From Lacticaseibacillus zeae DSM 20178 = KCTC 3804 (GTDB lineage: Bacteria > Bacillota > Bacilli > Lactobacillales > Lactobacillaceae), in NCBI RefSeq assembly GCF_000260435.1, contig NZ_BACQ01000030.1, positions 1 through 55,549 of the forward strand: a DNA stretch of 55,549 nt, in the 5' to 3' direction. A program made the translations under genes and the position numbers. This document shows positions 35,242 to 43,377 of the stretch, piece by piece (within the stretch, counting starts at the first letter, position 1; every line of letters begins with the position of its first letter). A model generated the notes under the pieces. It worked only from the letters and a program-made list of their open reading frames with translations. It was not told where the DNA came from and searched no databases.

Positions 35242-35353
35242 ATAGTAGTTGCTCAATCGAAGCAATGTGCACGACACCCCCCCTTCCTCCGTTATCTAAT
35301 ACTAAAAGTCTTGACCCCAATTGGTACAATGTAAGTACTAAGGAGATGCAAAC

Positions 35354-36802
35354 ATGTCGACAACAACGAAACCTCAAGGCCGCGGTCTGGTGATGGCGGC
35401 GGTTTTTATTGCAACGTTTATGACTTCGGTTGAAGTGACGATTGTGACAACTGCTTTACCTGCGATTATTAGCGACTTGCATGGACTGGCTTATCAAAGC
35501 TGGATCATGAGCGCTTACCTGCTGACGACAGCCATTACCACGCCGATTTACGGAAAATTGGCGGATGCGATCGGCCGCCGAGGAATCTTTCAGTGGGGTG
35601 TTGTGCTGTTCACAGTCGGCACCTTGCTGAGCGGCTTGGCACCGCATATTTTATTGCTTATTTTAGCCCGTGCTTTGCAAGGGATTGGTGCTGGGGCGGT
35701 GATGCCGCTGACGTTTACCATCATTGCCGACTACTATGATTTCGCTCACCGGGCGAACGTGATGGCGCTTAATAATACAGCATGGGGTCTGTCTGCTTTG
35801 GTTGGCCCGCTCATTGGGGGCTTTTTGGTTGATCAGTTGTCGTGGCACTGGGTTTTCTTCGTGAACGTGCCACTGGGTATGCTGGTCTTCTTCCTCATTC
35901 AGATCGGGTACCGCGAACCCAACCGCAAGCATGTGTCATTAACGATTGACTGGCTGGGCATTGCTTGGCTAGCGGTTACGTTAATCGCCCTGCTATTAGG
36001 TATTCAGGCACTTGATCAACAGCCCTGGCTAGCAGCACTTTTGTTAGTCCTGGCATGTGTGGGTGGGTATCTTCTGTTCCGGCAAGAACAACGGGCAACC
36101 GATCCGTTAATTGCGCCGCAAATGTTTCAGAGTTTTACCTTTACCGTACAGATTTTGACGGCGTTATTGCTTAGCGGCGTCTTAATCGGTTATCAAATTT
36201 ACTTCCCGATTTGGTTACAATCGCTGTACCATTTGGGTGCAACCGCAGCCGGGCTGGTAGTGACGTCTAGCTCCGTGTTATGGCTGGCATCATCTTTTCT
36301 GGTCGGTCCCTTGATTAAAAGATTTGTCCCGCGAACCTTGTCGTTAATGCTCGTCTTCATTCTGACATGCGCCTATTTACTGCTCACGGTTGCTTCGCCG
36401 AATTTTCCGGTATGGGCTTTTTACGTGATTGCCATGGTTAATGGAACGGTGATGGGGATTGTCATCAGCATGAACACGGTGCTTAGCCAACATCTTGTGC
36501 CGGATCGCTATGTCGGGTCGGCTACCAGTATTTTGACGCTAGGGCGCTCGCTGGGACAGACGGTGATGACTGGCGTGTATGGAGCCGTGCTGACTTTGGT
36601 GATTCGGGCGAACCTGCATGGGCTTTCTTTCAAAACCGTCAATGCGGCAATCAGCGCCAAATCAGCCACCTCGGTTCACAATCCGCAAGCAGCTGCCGCG
36701 ATTCTCACCGGTCTGCATGGTGTTTTCATGATGGTCGTCGTGATGATGGTACTCGTCTTGATCATTAATTGGCGTGATCCTAATCGCGACATTATTCAGT
36801 AA
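35354..36802 (+). CDS. MFS drug-exporter, DHA2 (14-helix) type
   Basis: 482-aa proton-coupled multidrug exporter. Helix 1 motif D1 (FMTSVEVTIVTTALPAI), motif A GKLADAIGRRG after helix 2, LARALQGIGAGAVMPL (motif B), and motif C NNTAWGLSALVGPLIGG in helix 5 identify the DHA2/EmrB-QacA group, with fourteen predicted helices. AAGGAG is 8 nt before the ATG. An extended -10 (TGGTACAAT) lies near 35322-35330, preceded by a run of seven C. No adjacent regulator; substrate unknown. Confidence 0.88.
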   Translation: MSTTTKPQGRGLVMAAVFIATFMTSVEVTIVTTALPAIISDLHGLAYQSWIMSAYLLTTAITTPIYGKLADAIGRRGIFQWGVVLFTVGTLLSGLAPHILLLILARALQGIGAGAVMPLTFTIIADYYDFAHRANVMALNNTAWGLSALVGPLIGGFLVDQLSWHWVFFVNVPLGMLVFFLIQIGYREPNRKHVSLTIDWLGIAWLAVTLIALLLGIQALDQQPWLAALLLVLACVGGYLLFRQEQRATDPLIAPQMFQSFTFTVQILTALLLSGVLIGYQIYFPIWLQSLYHLGATAAGLVVTSSSVLWLASSFLVGPLIKRFVPRTLSLMLVFILTCAYLLLTVASPNFPVWAFYVIAMVNGTVMGIVISMNTVLSQHLVPDRYVGSATSILTLGRSLGQTVMTGVYGAVLTLVIRANLHGLSFKTVNAAISAKSATSVHNPQAAAAILTGLHGVFMMVVVMMVLVLIINWRDPNRDIIQ

Positions 36803-36894
36803 CTAACGAAAATGAAGTTGAGCCATAATTTCACGAGGACGCTCATAGGTTAGTGAATTCTGAACTATCAAAAAAACTTAGACAATAAGTTCCT

Positions 36895-37072
36895 TGCCGT
36901 GCCAATCTCCGGCCAGATGGGGTGGCGATGCGAAGCTAGAGCGGAGACGGCGCTTTGAGCCAGAAAACCGCTGTCTCAAAGTCGCCTAACAACATCAGCG
37001 ACAAGCCCAGTCGCTGTGTTGTTTGCAAGTCTGAGCCCCATCTGGCCTACGATTGCTCCGCTTTGGCACTGA
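36895..37072. other. Large composite palindrome, possible structured RNA
   Basis: About 180 nt with nested pairing. Outer closing stem GTGCCAA (36899-36905) with TTGGCAC (37063-37069); a 12-bp perfect stem GGCCAGATGGGG (36911-36922) with CCCCATCTGGCC (37036-37047); inside, GGCGCTTTGAG (36949-36959) with CTCAAAGTCGCC (36975-36986), and AACAACAtCAGCGAC (36988-37002) with GTCGCTGTGTTGTT (37010-37023). This makes a multibranched fold. Unrelated in sequence to the 120-bp palindromes. Strand cannot be decided. No ORF with ribosome site is inside. It may be a second repetitive element or a non-coding RNA. Confidence 0.6.
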
Positions 37073-37108
37073 CGAATTAATAATTTCTAGCAAATTTTCC
37101 TAGGAAAA

Positions 37109-37137
37109 CAAAAAATGGGCCACGAATTATGACCCAC
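37109..37137 (-). terminator. Terminator of the 37186-38220 operon
   Basis: On minus TGGGTCA pairs with TGGCCCA around a 7-nt loop, followed by TTTTTT. Short stem but good T-run. Confidence 0.6.
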
Positions 37138-37185
37138 CCTCTTTTGTCAGCCAGGGTTAATGACTATATGGCCACTTTTAACTGC

Positions 37186-37482
37186 TTAATGCTTGAACTT
37201 ATCGACCTTATCGGCAATCGTTAAGCCGGTATCCTCGGGAAAATAATTGATCTTGGCATACACCATCTGGGATGTACCGCCAGCTTTAGCCGTGACCACG
37301 GGGATCTGCTTCAAAATAGCCATTAGCTGATCGTAATCGCCTTCCATAGTCGTTTCAAACGCGCTGACCTCGTAATTGACACCGGTTGATTGAATATACG
37401 CAATCACCGCGTCGACAACCTCCAGCACTTTCTTTTGATCCGGATACATTGGCAAAACCTGTACCGCAATACTTGCATTCAT
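37186..37482 (-). CDS. MTH1187/YkoF-type thiamine-binding protein
   Basis: 98-aa ferredoxin-like small protein of the DUF77/MTH1187 family: SIAVQVLPM at the N-terminus, VVDAVIAYIQSTGVNYEVSAFETTMEGDYDQLMAILKQ in the centre. Family members bind thiamine or its pyrimidine part and probably deliver or buffer it. AGAGAGG lies 10 nt before the ATG. Second gene after the glycosylase, gap 18 nt. No TPP riboswitch is visible nearby. Confidence 0.78.
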   Translation of the reverse strand: MNASIAVQVLPMYPDQKKVLEVVDAVIAYIQSTGVNYEVSAFETTMEGDYDQLMAILKQIPVVTAKAGGTSQMVYAKINYFPEDTGLTIADKVDKFKH

Positions 37483-37500
37483 GACATTCGTCCTCTCTAT

Positions 37501-38220
37501 TCACTCATTGGATGATTCTTCTGCGTGACGCCACTTACCACTGCCAGGGTCATCGTGCGGCGGTTCAACCTGAGTCGCTTCCGGCGGCCACTGATCTTCG
37601 GTTAAATTCGGTTCGAGTAAAAAGCGGTCGTCATAGGCATGCCGCACTTGCGTCTTCCCGTGCTCGTCAATCAGCGCATGCCATTCGCGGGCGTCATCCA
37701 GACTGATGCCAGCCAGTAACGGCGCAAAATCGGCCTGCATTTTGGCGTAATTTGTGTACGGGCCAAACCCCAGCCGATTAAACAGTCGCATCGCATAAGT
37801 GTCCGCAACAAACGTCTTCTTGCCAAACGTGTACATTAGCATCACGTCAGCCGTTTCATTACCGATGCCGTTTAACGCCAGCAAGGTTTTTCGCAGCTGA
37901 TCGGTCGGTTTTTTGGCAATTTCGGTAAAACTGCCACCTTGGGCCACGAACCAAACTAACAGATCATGAATGCGTTGCGCCTTTTGCCGATAAAAGCCCG
38001 CTGGCCGGACAAGTTCTTCAAGTTCGGCCTGCGACAATGCCAAAAGTTGCTTAACACTCATATATGGCCGCAAGTTATGGACAGCCTGCGCAACATTCTT
38101 GGAACTGGTCCGTTGAATCAAAATCATCATCAGCCAATCTTCCAACGAATTTTGTTGCCACCAGTACTGTTTGCCATAATGTTGGCTCAAGTTATGCATG
38201 ACAATCAGCCGTTTATCCAT
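37501..38220 (-). CDS. HhH-GPD DNA glycosylase (endonuclease III-like)
   Basis: 239-aa base-excision glycosylase. Helix-hairpin-helix: LLALNGIGNETADVMLMY; catalytic Asp in TFVADTYAMRLFNRLG. The Lys that makes endonuclease III a bifunctional lyase (LPGVGRKTA) is replaced (GIGNETA), and the protein contains no Cys, so it lacks the 4Fe-4S cluster. It is thus a monofunctional, cluster-free member, perhaps acting on alkylated bases. Start at ATG 38220, GGGGTG 5 nt upstream. First of a two-gene minus operon. Confidence 0.82.
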   Translation of the reverse strand: MDKRLIVMHNLSQHYGKQYWWQQNSLEDWLMMILIQRTSSKNVAQAVHNLRPYMSVKQLLALSQAELEELVRPAGFYRQKAQRIHDLLVWFVAQGGSFTEIAKKPTDQLRKTLLALNGIGNETADVMLMYTFGKKTFVADTYAMRLFNRLGFGPYTNYAKMQADFAPLLAGISLDDAREWHALIDEHGKTQVRHAYDDRFLLEPNLTEDQWPPEATQVEPPHDDPGSGKWRHAEESSNE

Positions 38221-38344
38221 CTTTTCACCCCTAACCATTTATTAATATCGCACAATCGGCAAAAAATAAAGTAAACTGTACGTAACGGTTATTTTAATCA
38301 GACCATAACAGCTCACGCAAGAAGACGTTGAGGAGGCGACGGCG

Positions 38345-39166
38345 ATGACCATGATTGTTGTTTCTGATATTCATGGCAACTTAAAGACAATGGATCGAGT
38401 CCGTCTGATGCAGGAAAAGTATCCGCATGTTCTGACGGTCTATCTTGGCGACTACATAGATGGCTACCCTTATGGCGGCCGCGTCTTGGCTCAGATTCAT
38501 GAACAGGTTCAGGATAGTCAGGCGATCGCGGTGCGGGGCAACCATGATCAGATGCTATTAGACTACTTGGCTGACAAGGATAATCCTTGGTTCATCAATG
38601 GCGGTAAGGCGACGCTGCGTCAAATGGTCAAGGATTTTGCACCGGCTGTCAAAGGAATGAGTCTTCGTGAAGCGGTGCGCACGCATATGGCACCGTTAAT
38701 CTCATTCATCGCGGAGATGCCTACTGCCATTGCTTTTGATAAGCTTTTGCTCATTCACGCCGGCCTGGACTTTTCGCTGGCAGACCCGTTAAAGGAAACA
38801 ACGCCGTTTAACCGGATGTGGGTCCGTGAACCTTATATCTATGATATGAAGCAAACCCAAAGTCGTAAACACCCGATTTTTGCGCATAACCCGCTTAATA
38901 AAACCATGATTACGGGTCACACGCCGACCGCGTTGATTTATGGCGAATATGAGGACCAGGTTAAACCGCCGATCGCCGAAACGACTTTTACCGGGGGTTA
39001 TCCGAAATGTCCGGTCAAGGTTATCCAATACCCTGGCGAATCGCCACGCTACTTTATTGACGGCGGCAATCACATGGGCTTCAAGGCCAATTACGGTAAT
39101 ATTTGCGTTTTTGACGAAACCAAGGGCGTCATGATTGACTCGGATCAAGGGATTAATGCTGAATGA
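38345..39166 (+). CDS. Metallophosphoesterase (PPP-type serine/threonine phosphatase fold)
   Basis: 273 aa with the complete metallophosphoesterase set: DIHGN (residues 8-12), GDYIDG, GNHD, the His in LLIHAGLD and TGHTPT. Bis-metal enzyme removing phosphate from proteins or dinucleotides (diadenosine tetraphosphatase-like). GAGGAGG lies 8 nt before the ATG. Monocistronic, ends in a bidirectional terminator. Confidence 0.85.
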   Translation: MTMIVVSDIHGNLKTMDRVRLMQEKYPHVLTVYLGDYIDGYPYGGRVLAQIHEQVQDSQAIAVRGNHDQMLLDYLADKDNPWFINGGKATLRQMVKDFAPAVKGMSLREAVRTHMAPLISFIAEMPTAIAFDKLLLIHAGLDFSLADPLKETTPFNRMWVREPYIYDMKQTQSRKHPIFAHNPLNKTMITGHTPTALIYGEYEDQVKPPIAETTFTGGYPKCPVKVIQYPGESPRYFIDGGNHMGFKANYGNICVFDETKGVMIDSDQGINAE

Positions 39167-39215
39167 ACCTACCGGCTGACAGACGTTACGGAAGGTTCGC
39201 TAACCCTAAGTGTAT

Positions 39216-39257
39216 AAAAAAGATGCAACCGGTAGATTAGCCGCCTGCATCTTTTTT
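39216..39257. terminator. Bidirectional terminator
   Basis: AAAAAAGATGCAacCGG pairs with CCGccTGCATCTTTTTTG. It separates the phosphatase gene from the convergent PTS gene. Confidence 0.9.
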
Positions 39258-39286
39258 GTTTGGTTCAACGCATCAGATCCGGTACA

Positions 39287-40624
39287 TTAATCAACCAACT
39301 TCTTTTTGTGCAAAGCACTGAAGACGAATGGAAAGGCAAAGATGATTAATGCCGCAATCATGATTGGCCACTTGCCGACTTTGGCGATGAGTCCCAAGAT
39401 AACGCCGATGGTATTGAAATCACTATCAGACCAATATGTTGTGGTGTAGCCCAAACCACCGTAAAGACTGGTGGCAATCAGTGGCAGGAAGCTCAAGATG
39501 ATGCCACCGAGAAATGGTCCAATCAAAGCGCCTTTTCGACCGCCAGTGGCATTGCCAAAGATGGCTGCAATGCCGCCGCAGAAGAAGTGCATGACGATCC
39601 CTGGGATGACAATGGTGGTGCCAATCAAAATCTGAACACCCATGGAAAGCAGGCCGCCAAGTAAGCTGACCAGGAAGCCCGCGAGCAAGGCATTAGATGT
39701 ACCTTTGAACAGAATAGCGAATGGATAACCAGGTACAGCACTTGGAACAATCTTTTCACTGAATCCTTTGAAGGCTGGGGTAATTTCTGCCAGTAACATG
39801 TTAACGCCTTGGACCAATACGATGATCCCGGCTGTGAATTGTGCGGCCTGCAACAGTGCCCAAACATATGGATTCAGGTCAGTCAATTTACCAACATAAG
39901 CCGGACCGGCAACCGCAGTCACAATGAAGAACAGAATGGTCATGACGATGGTCACCGAAACGTTACTATCTTGCAGAAAAGCTAATGATTTCGGGAAATT
40001 AATATCTTCAATAGATTTTGACTTTTTATCTTTATTGACTAACGAACCGATTTTAGCAGACATCCAGTATTCCAGCGTGCCGAAATGGGCAAAGCTCATG
40101 TCGTCGCGGCCTGTGATAATTTTCATCGTTGGGTGGGCAATTGCCGGGAAGACACAGAGGATGACGCCGAGCGTCATGGAACCAAAGACAATCGCTTCAA
40201 GTGTATTCAAACCACCCAAAAGCATCACTGGCGTCAAGCAACACGCCATATAGAAAGCATGGTCGCTTGATAGAAAGATATATTTGAATTTGGTGATGCG
40301 GGCCAGCACAATATTCAACACGAGTCCGAAGACAAAGATAAAGGTGGCAACCGTGCCATACTTTGCGACGGTCACGCCGATAGCGGCTTCGTTACTCGGA
40401 ATCATGCCGTGCATGTTAAAGGCCTTGGTAAAGAGCTTGGCGAAGTTATTCAACGCGCCGACGATGATGTTGGTCCCGGCCAGCATGACGACGAACCCGA
40501 TAAATGCCCGCACCGTGCCGCCAATCACTTCGGTAAATGGCTTACGCAGCGCAATCAGCCCCACGCAAACAACTATTCCGGCAATGATGGAAGGCTGACT
40601 AAGCATATCGACCAGAAATTTCAT
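39287..40624 (-). CDS. PTS IIC component, UlaA/SgaT (ascorbate) family
   Basis: 445-aa membrane permease of the ascorbate-type PTS IIC family, about eleven helices: GVTVAKYGTVATFIFVFGLVLN, MLLAEITPAFKGFSEKIVPSAVPGYP and GGIAAIFGNATGGRKGALIGPFLGG are typical. In complete systems a IIB passes phosphate to the sugar during uptake. Here no IIA or IIB gene is present; instead an FGGY kinase and an aldolase lie upstream. It may act as a facilitator, with the kinase doing the phosphorylation, or borrow IIA/IIB from elsewhere. AAGGAGG is 10 nt before the ATG. A terminator and repeat R10 separate it from the aldolase, so its expression may be lower or separate. Confidence 0.85.
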   Translation of the reverse strand: MKFLVDMLSQPSIIAGIVVCVGLIALRKPFTEVIGGTVRAFIGFVVMLAGTNIIVGALNNFAKLFTKAFNMHGMIPSNEAAIGVTVAKYGTVATFIFVFGLVLNIVLARITKFKYIFLSSDHAFYMACCLTPVMLLGGLNTLEAIVFGSMTLGVILCVFPAIAHPTMKIITGRDDMSFAHFGTLEYWMSAKIGSLVNKDKKSKSIEDINFPKSLAFLQDSNVSVTIVMTILFFIVTAVAGPAYVGKLTDLNPYVWALLQAAQFTAGIIVLVQGVNMLLAEITPAFKGFSEKIVPSAVPGYPFAILFKGTSNALLAGFLVSLLGGLLSMGVQILIGTTIVIPGIVMHFFCGGIAAIFGNATGGRKGALIGPFLGGIILSFLPLIATSLYGGLGYTTTYWSDSDFNTIGVILGLIAKVGKWPIMIAALIIFAFPFVFSALHKKKLVD

Positions 40625-40648
40625 GAAAATAATGCCTCCTTAAGTATC

Positions 40649-40749
40649 GTGAGCGTGAGCCAGCCCGCTTAGAAACCGGAGTGTAAGTGGCCTTGGCCAT
40701 TGCGACCGAGGTCCTTACACGCAGGTTTCTGGGCTTGCAAACGCATTAT
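40649..40749 (+). repeat. Dispersed palindrome copy R10, loop deleted
   Basis: Arms intact (GAAACC/GGTTTC, TGTAAG/CTTACA), but about 20 nt of the centre (the GGGCGTGATGGCCC block) is missing, leaving GGCCTTGGCCATTGCGACC. It lies inside the sugar operon, 24 nt upstream of the PTS IIC start codon. Confidence 0.88.
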
Positions 40750-40784
40750 CGTGAGTGCAAACTAAAGCGCTCACATTCCTTCTT

Positions 40785-40817
40785 TAAAAACAAGCGGACA
40801 GCATCACGGCTATCCGC
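40785..40817 (-). terminator. Terminator after the aldolase gene
   Basis: On minus GCGGATAGC pairs with GCTGTCCGC around a 6-nt loop, followed by TTGTTTTT. It lies between aldolase and PTS IIC, so it would reduce or stop transcription into the permease gene. Confidence 0.8.
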
Positions 40818-40833
40818 CTGCTTTCTAAAGTGA

Positions 40834-41703
40834 TTAAGCCTTCCCTGCTGAACCAAAGACGCGCAGACGGCCGCGAATTTCTTTTTCAACCATTTCGGTT
40901 TCCCAGATGCTGGCGTCTGAGATGAATAGCTGTTTATCGCTATCATCCTGTTCCAACTTCTTCTGAACGCCTAAGGCAACGCGGTGAACCATTTCGGAAT
41001 AGTAATTGATCTTGCAAATGCCATTTTCAACTGACTTGCGATATTCTTCATCAGTCAAGCCGGAAGCACCGTGAACCACTAATGGGAAGTTAACCAAATC
41101 AGAAATTTCCTTCAACCGACTGAAGCTCAAGTGCGGCTTTTGCGTGTAAACACCATGAACCGTCCCATACGCAACCGCCAGCATATCGATACCGGACTCT
41201 TCAATGAACTGTTTGGCTTCTTGCGGGTTGGTGTAAGTTTTGTCCAGATCCGCATAATCCACTTTCTTATCCCCGCTACCTTCACGATTCATTGGCCCGA
41301 GTTCGGCTTCAACCGTGATATCCAACGGCTTGCAAATCTTCACGATTTCTTTGGTCTGCGCCAGATTATCGGCAAAATTCTCCTGCGAAGCATCGACCAT
41401 CACCGAGGTAAATCCAAGCCGAATCGCCCGCATAATATTGTCAAAGGTTTCCCCATGGTCAAAATGAACCGCAACCGGAACGCTTGCTTTACGGGCAATG
41501 TTCAGCATCACCGGCGCAATTACATCTAGTGGCACATACTTATCATGCAACTCCGCAAACTGAATAATGACCGGTGAATTTTCCTTTTCGGCAGCGCCAA
41601 CAATCCCACGAATCATTTCGATGTCGGTGACGTTAAATGAACCAACTGCATAGTGACCTTCCTTGGCCTTTTTAATCATTTCTTTTGTGTTAACTAAAAC
41701 CAT
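40834..41703 (-). CDS. Class II fructose/tagatose-bisphosphate-type aldolase
   Basis: 289-aa zinc aldolase. Catalytic Asp82 and zinc ligand His83 in VHFDHGE, VEAELGPMNREG, zinc ligands in AYGTVHGVY and VVHGASG, and the phosphate loop ending. The family splits ketose (bis)phosphates into dihydroxyacetone phosphate and an aldehyde. Its closest partner here is an FGGY kinase, so the substrate may be a ketose 1-phosphate or bisphosphate made in the same pathway, not glycolytic FBP. AGGAGG is 8 nt before the ATG. 12 nt after the kinase gene. Confidence 0.88.
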   Translation of the reverse strand: MVLVNTKEMIKKAKEGHYAVGSFNVTDIEMIRGIVGAAEKENSPVIIQFAELHDKYVPLDVIAPVMLNIARKASVPVAVHFDHGETFDNIMRAIRLGFTSVMVDASQENFADNLAQTKEIVKICKPLDITVEAELGPMNREGSGDKKVDYADLDKTYTNPQEAKQFIEESGIDMLAVAYGTVHGVYTQKPHLSFSRLKEISDLVNFPLVVHGASGLTDEEYRKSVENGICKINYYSEMVHRVALGVQKKLEQDDSDKQLFISDASIWETEMVEKEIRGRLRVFGSAGKA

Positions 41704-41715
41704 AATGATTTCCTC

Positions 41716-43212
41716 CTATAAGTCCCGTAACTTCTTACCAAATGCATACAGTTGCTGATACTTTTTGTACTGGTGGTTGTAAAAGGCAACATTCTCCGGA
41801 ATCGGCTTGAAGACTTTATCGATCGAAACCAATTTCTTCATGGCGGTTTCAAAAGAATCAAACAAGCCAACCGCAACGCCAGCCATGATGATGACGCCCA
41901 TGGTTCCTGATTCCTTCATATGAACGCGGCCAACTTCGCGGTTAAAGACATCCGCTTTGATTTGCAGCCAGGTATCCGACCGTGATCCGCCGCCAGTCGC
42001 CCGTAAATGATTGACATGCATCCCGCCGGCTTCCATGTTGTCCAGATTCATGCGCATCTCAAAAGCCACGCCTTCCATCAACGCCCGGTAAATATCAGGT
42101 TTCCGCGTTGCGCCGGAGAGTCCGAGGATCATGCCGCGCGCATCTTCGTCAAAGTAAGGAACCGCTGCACCGGAAAAATGTGGTAGAACCAACAAATTTG
42201 TTGGCTTTTTCGGTACATATTTATCAAAGATGTTGTAGACGCTGACCCCTGATAACTCGGCCGCCTGAACTTCTTCAAAACCAAACGTGTCGCGATACCA
42301 TTTAAGCGATGTGCCGCCATCGTACATGTAAGCAATGGTGGTATATTTGTTGTCCAGATACGGTACCGTTGGATAATTCTTTTTGGCATTTTCCTTAAGA
42401 TGGCTGGTATCTGTGAAGATCGGTGAAATATTATCGACCGAACCCATCCCGTCAGTCGCATCGCCAACATCGATGGTGCCAGCGCCAATCGACACACAAA
42501 TTTGGTCATGGGCGCCGGTAACAAGTTTCATGTCGGCGTTAATCCCTAACTCAGATGCCAACTCCGGCTTGATCGTGCCGACCACCGTGCCTAGGCGGTA
42601 ACACTTTGGCAAAAGCTTGCGATCAATGCCGGCTGCTGCCAAGATGTCCGGATCCCAGTCATTGGTCGAAACGTTAAATGCCAGCGACCGATCAGCCAGG
42701 GTGTAATCAATCGCATCAACATTACCAAGTTTGTATAGGATATAAGCGCCGTAAAGCAGGATACGATGAATCTTTCCATAAAGTTCCGGACGGTGTTTTT
42801 TGATCCACATGATCTTAGGTACCGCGAATGTCACCGCCGGATTCAACCCGGTTTTATTCCTGATGTCCTCAGCCGAAATCCGCGTCAGCAGGTCCTTTAA
42901 TTCATCCTTGCCGCGGCTATCTGTCTGCAACATCGTGTTCATCAGCGGCTGCCCTTGATCATCAACGGCAACAAACGCTTCACCGAACGATGAAACACTG
43001 ACGGCCAGCACATCTTCCTTAACGAATTTCTTCGATTCCTGAATGACCTCCTTCGTTGCCGACCAGACCACGCTTGGATCTAGCTCGTATTCACCTTCCC
43101 TGGGAACCGACGTCTCATATTCCCGGTAGGCAGCAGAGAGAATGTTGCCTTGATTGTCTGTGATGGTACTCTTTACCCCGGTTGTCCCGAGATCCAATCC
43201 CATAAGTGCCAC
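41716..43212 (-). CDS. FGGY-family carbohydrate kinase (xylulokinase-like)
   Basis: 498-aa sugar kinase. N-terminal phosphate motif GLDLGTTGVKS (residues 5-15), VSSFGEAFVAVD, GAHDQICVSIGAG (adenosine-side motif), and RATGGGSRSDTWLQIKADV, the FGGY signature 2 region. It phosphorylates a pentulose, hexulose or polyol; xylulose is the usual annotation, but specificity cannot be read. Starts at GTG (43212), with GGAGG 8 nt upstream. First gene of the sugar operon, divergent from a DeoR regulator, with a cre-like site in its leader. Confidence 0.88.
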   Translation of the reverse strand: MALMGLDLGTTGVKSTITDNQGNILSAAYREYETSVPREGEYELDPSVVWSATKEVIQESKKFVKEDVLAVSVSSFGEAFVAVDDQGQPLMNTMLQTDSRGKDELKDLLTRISAEDIRNKTGLNPAVTFAVPKIMWIKKHRPELYGKIHRILLYGAYILYKLGNVDAIDYTLADRSLAFNVSTNDWDPDILAAAGIDRKLLPKCYRLGTVVGTIKPELASELGINADMKLVTGAHDQICVSIGAGTIDVGDATDGMGSVDNISPIFTDTSHLKENAKKNYPTVPYLDNKYTTIAYMYDGGTSLKWYRDTFGFEEVQAAELSGVSVYNIFDKYVPKKPTNLLVLPHFSGAAVPYFDEDARGMILGLSGATRKPDIYRALMEGVAFEMRMNLDNMEAGGMHVNHLRATGGGSRSDTWLQIKADVFNREVGRVHMKESGTMGVIIMAGVAVGLFDSFETAMKKLVSIDKVFKPIPENVAFYNHQYKKYQQLYAFGKKLRDL

Positions 43213-43234
43213 GCTGAAAACCTCCTTCGCTTTC

Positions 43235-43248
43235 GTAAACCGCTTTCA
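43235..43248 (-). promoter_or_regulatory. cre-like (CcpA) site
   Basis: On minus TGAAAGCGGTTTAC is close to TGNAANCGNTNNCA, with the last two bases different. It lies just downstream of the -10 of the kinase promoter, a typical roadblock position for catabolite repression. Confidence 0.5.
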
Positions 43249-43254
43249 TAGAGT

Positions 43255-43283
43255 AGTATATGAGTTGTGAAAAATATTGACAA
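43255..43283 (-). promoter_or_regulatory. Promoter of the sugar operon
   Basis: On minus TTGTCA (43283-43278) and TATACT (43260-43255) have exact 17-nt spacing. The -35 overlaps that of the divergent regulator promoter by five bases. Confidence 0.75.
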
Positions 43284-43306
43284 TGCATGACGAGCAACTC
43301 GATAAT
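43277..43306 (+). promoter_or_regulatory. Promoter of the DeoR-type regulator
   Basis: TTGACA (43277-43282) and GATAAT (43301-43306) with 18-nt spacing. An alternative TTCATA/TATAAT pair with 17-nt spacing lies at 43309-43337, closer to the gene. Confidence 0.6.
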
Positions 43307-43377
43307 TTTTCATATTTTTCCATATATGTGCTATAATTTTGCATAAAATCATTCAACTTAGGAAAGAAGGCGCTTTA

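Noticed and set aside
35274-35284. Run of seven C upstream of the MFS gene as a phase-variable tract
   Set aside because: The run is short and outside the apparent -35/-10 spacing, so no effect can be argued.
37186-37500. TPP riboswitch for the thiamine-binding protein gene
   Set aside because: The upstream gap is only 18 nt within an operon; no riboswitch core is visible.
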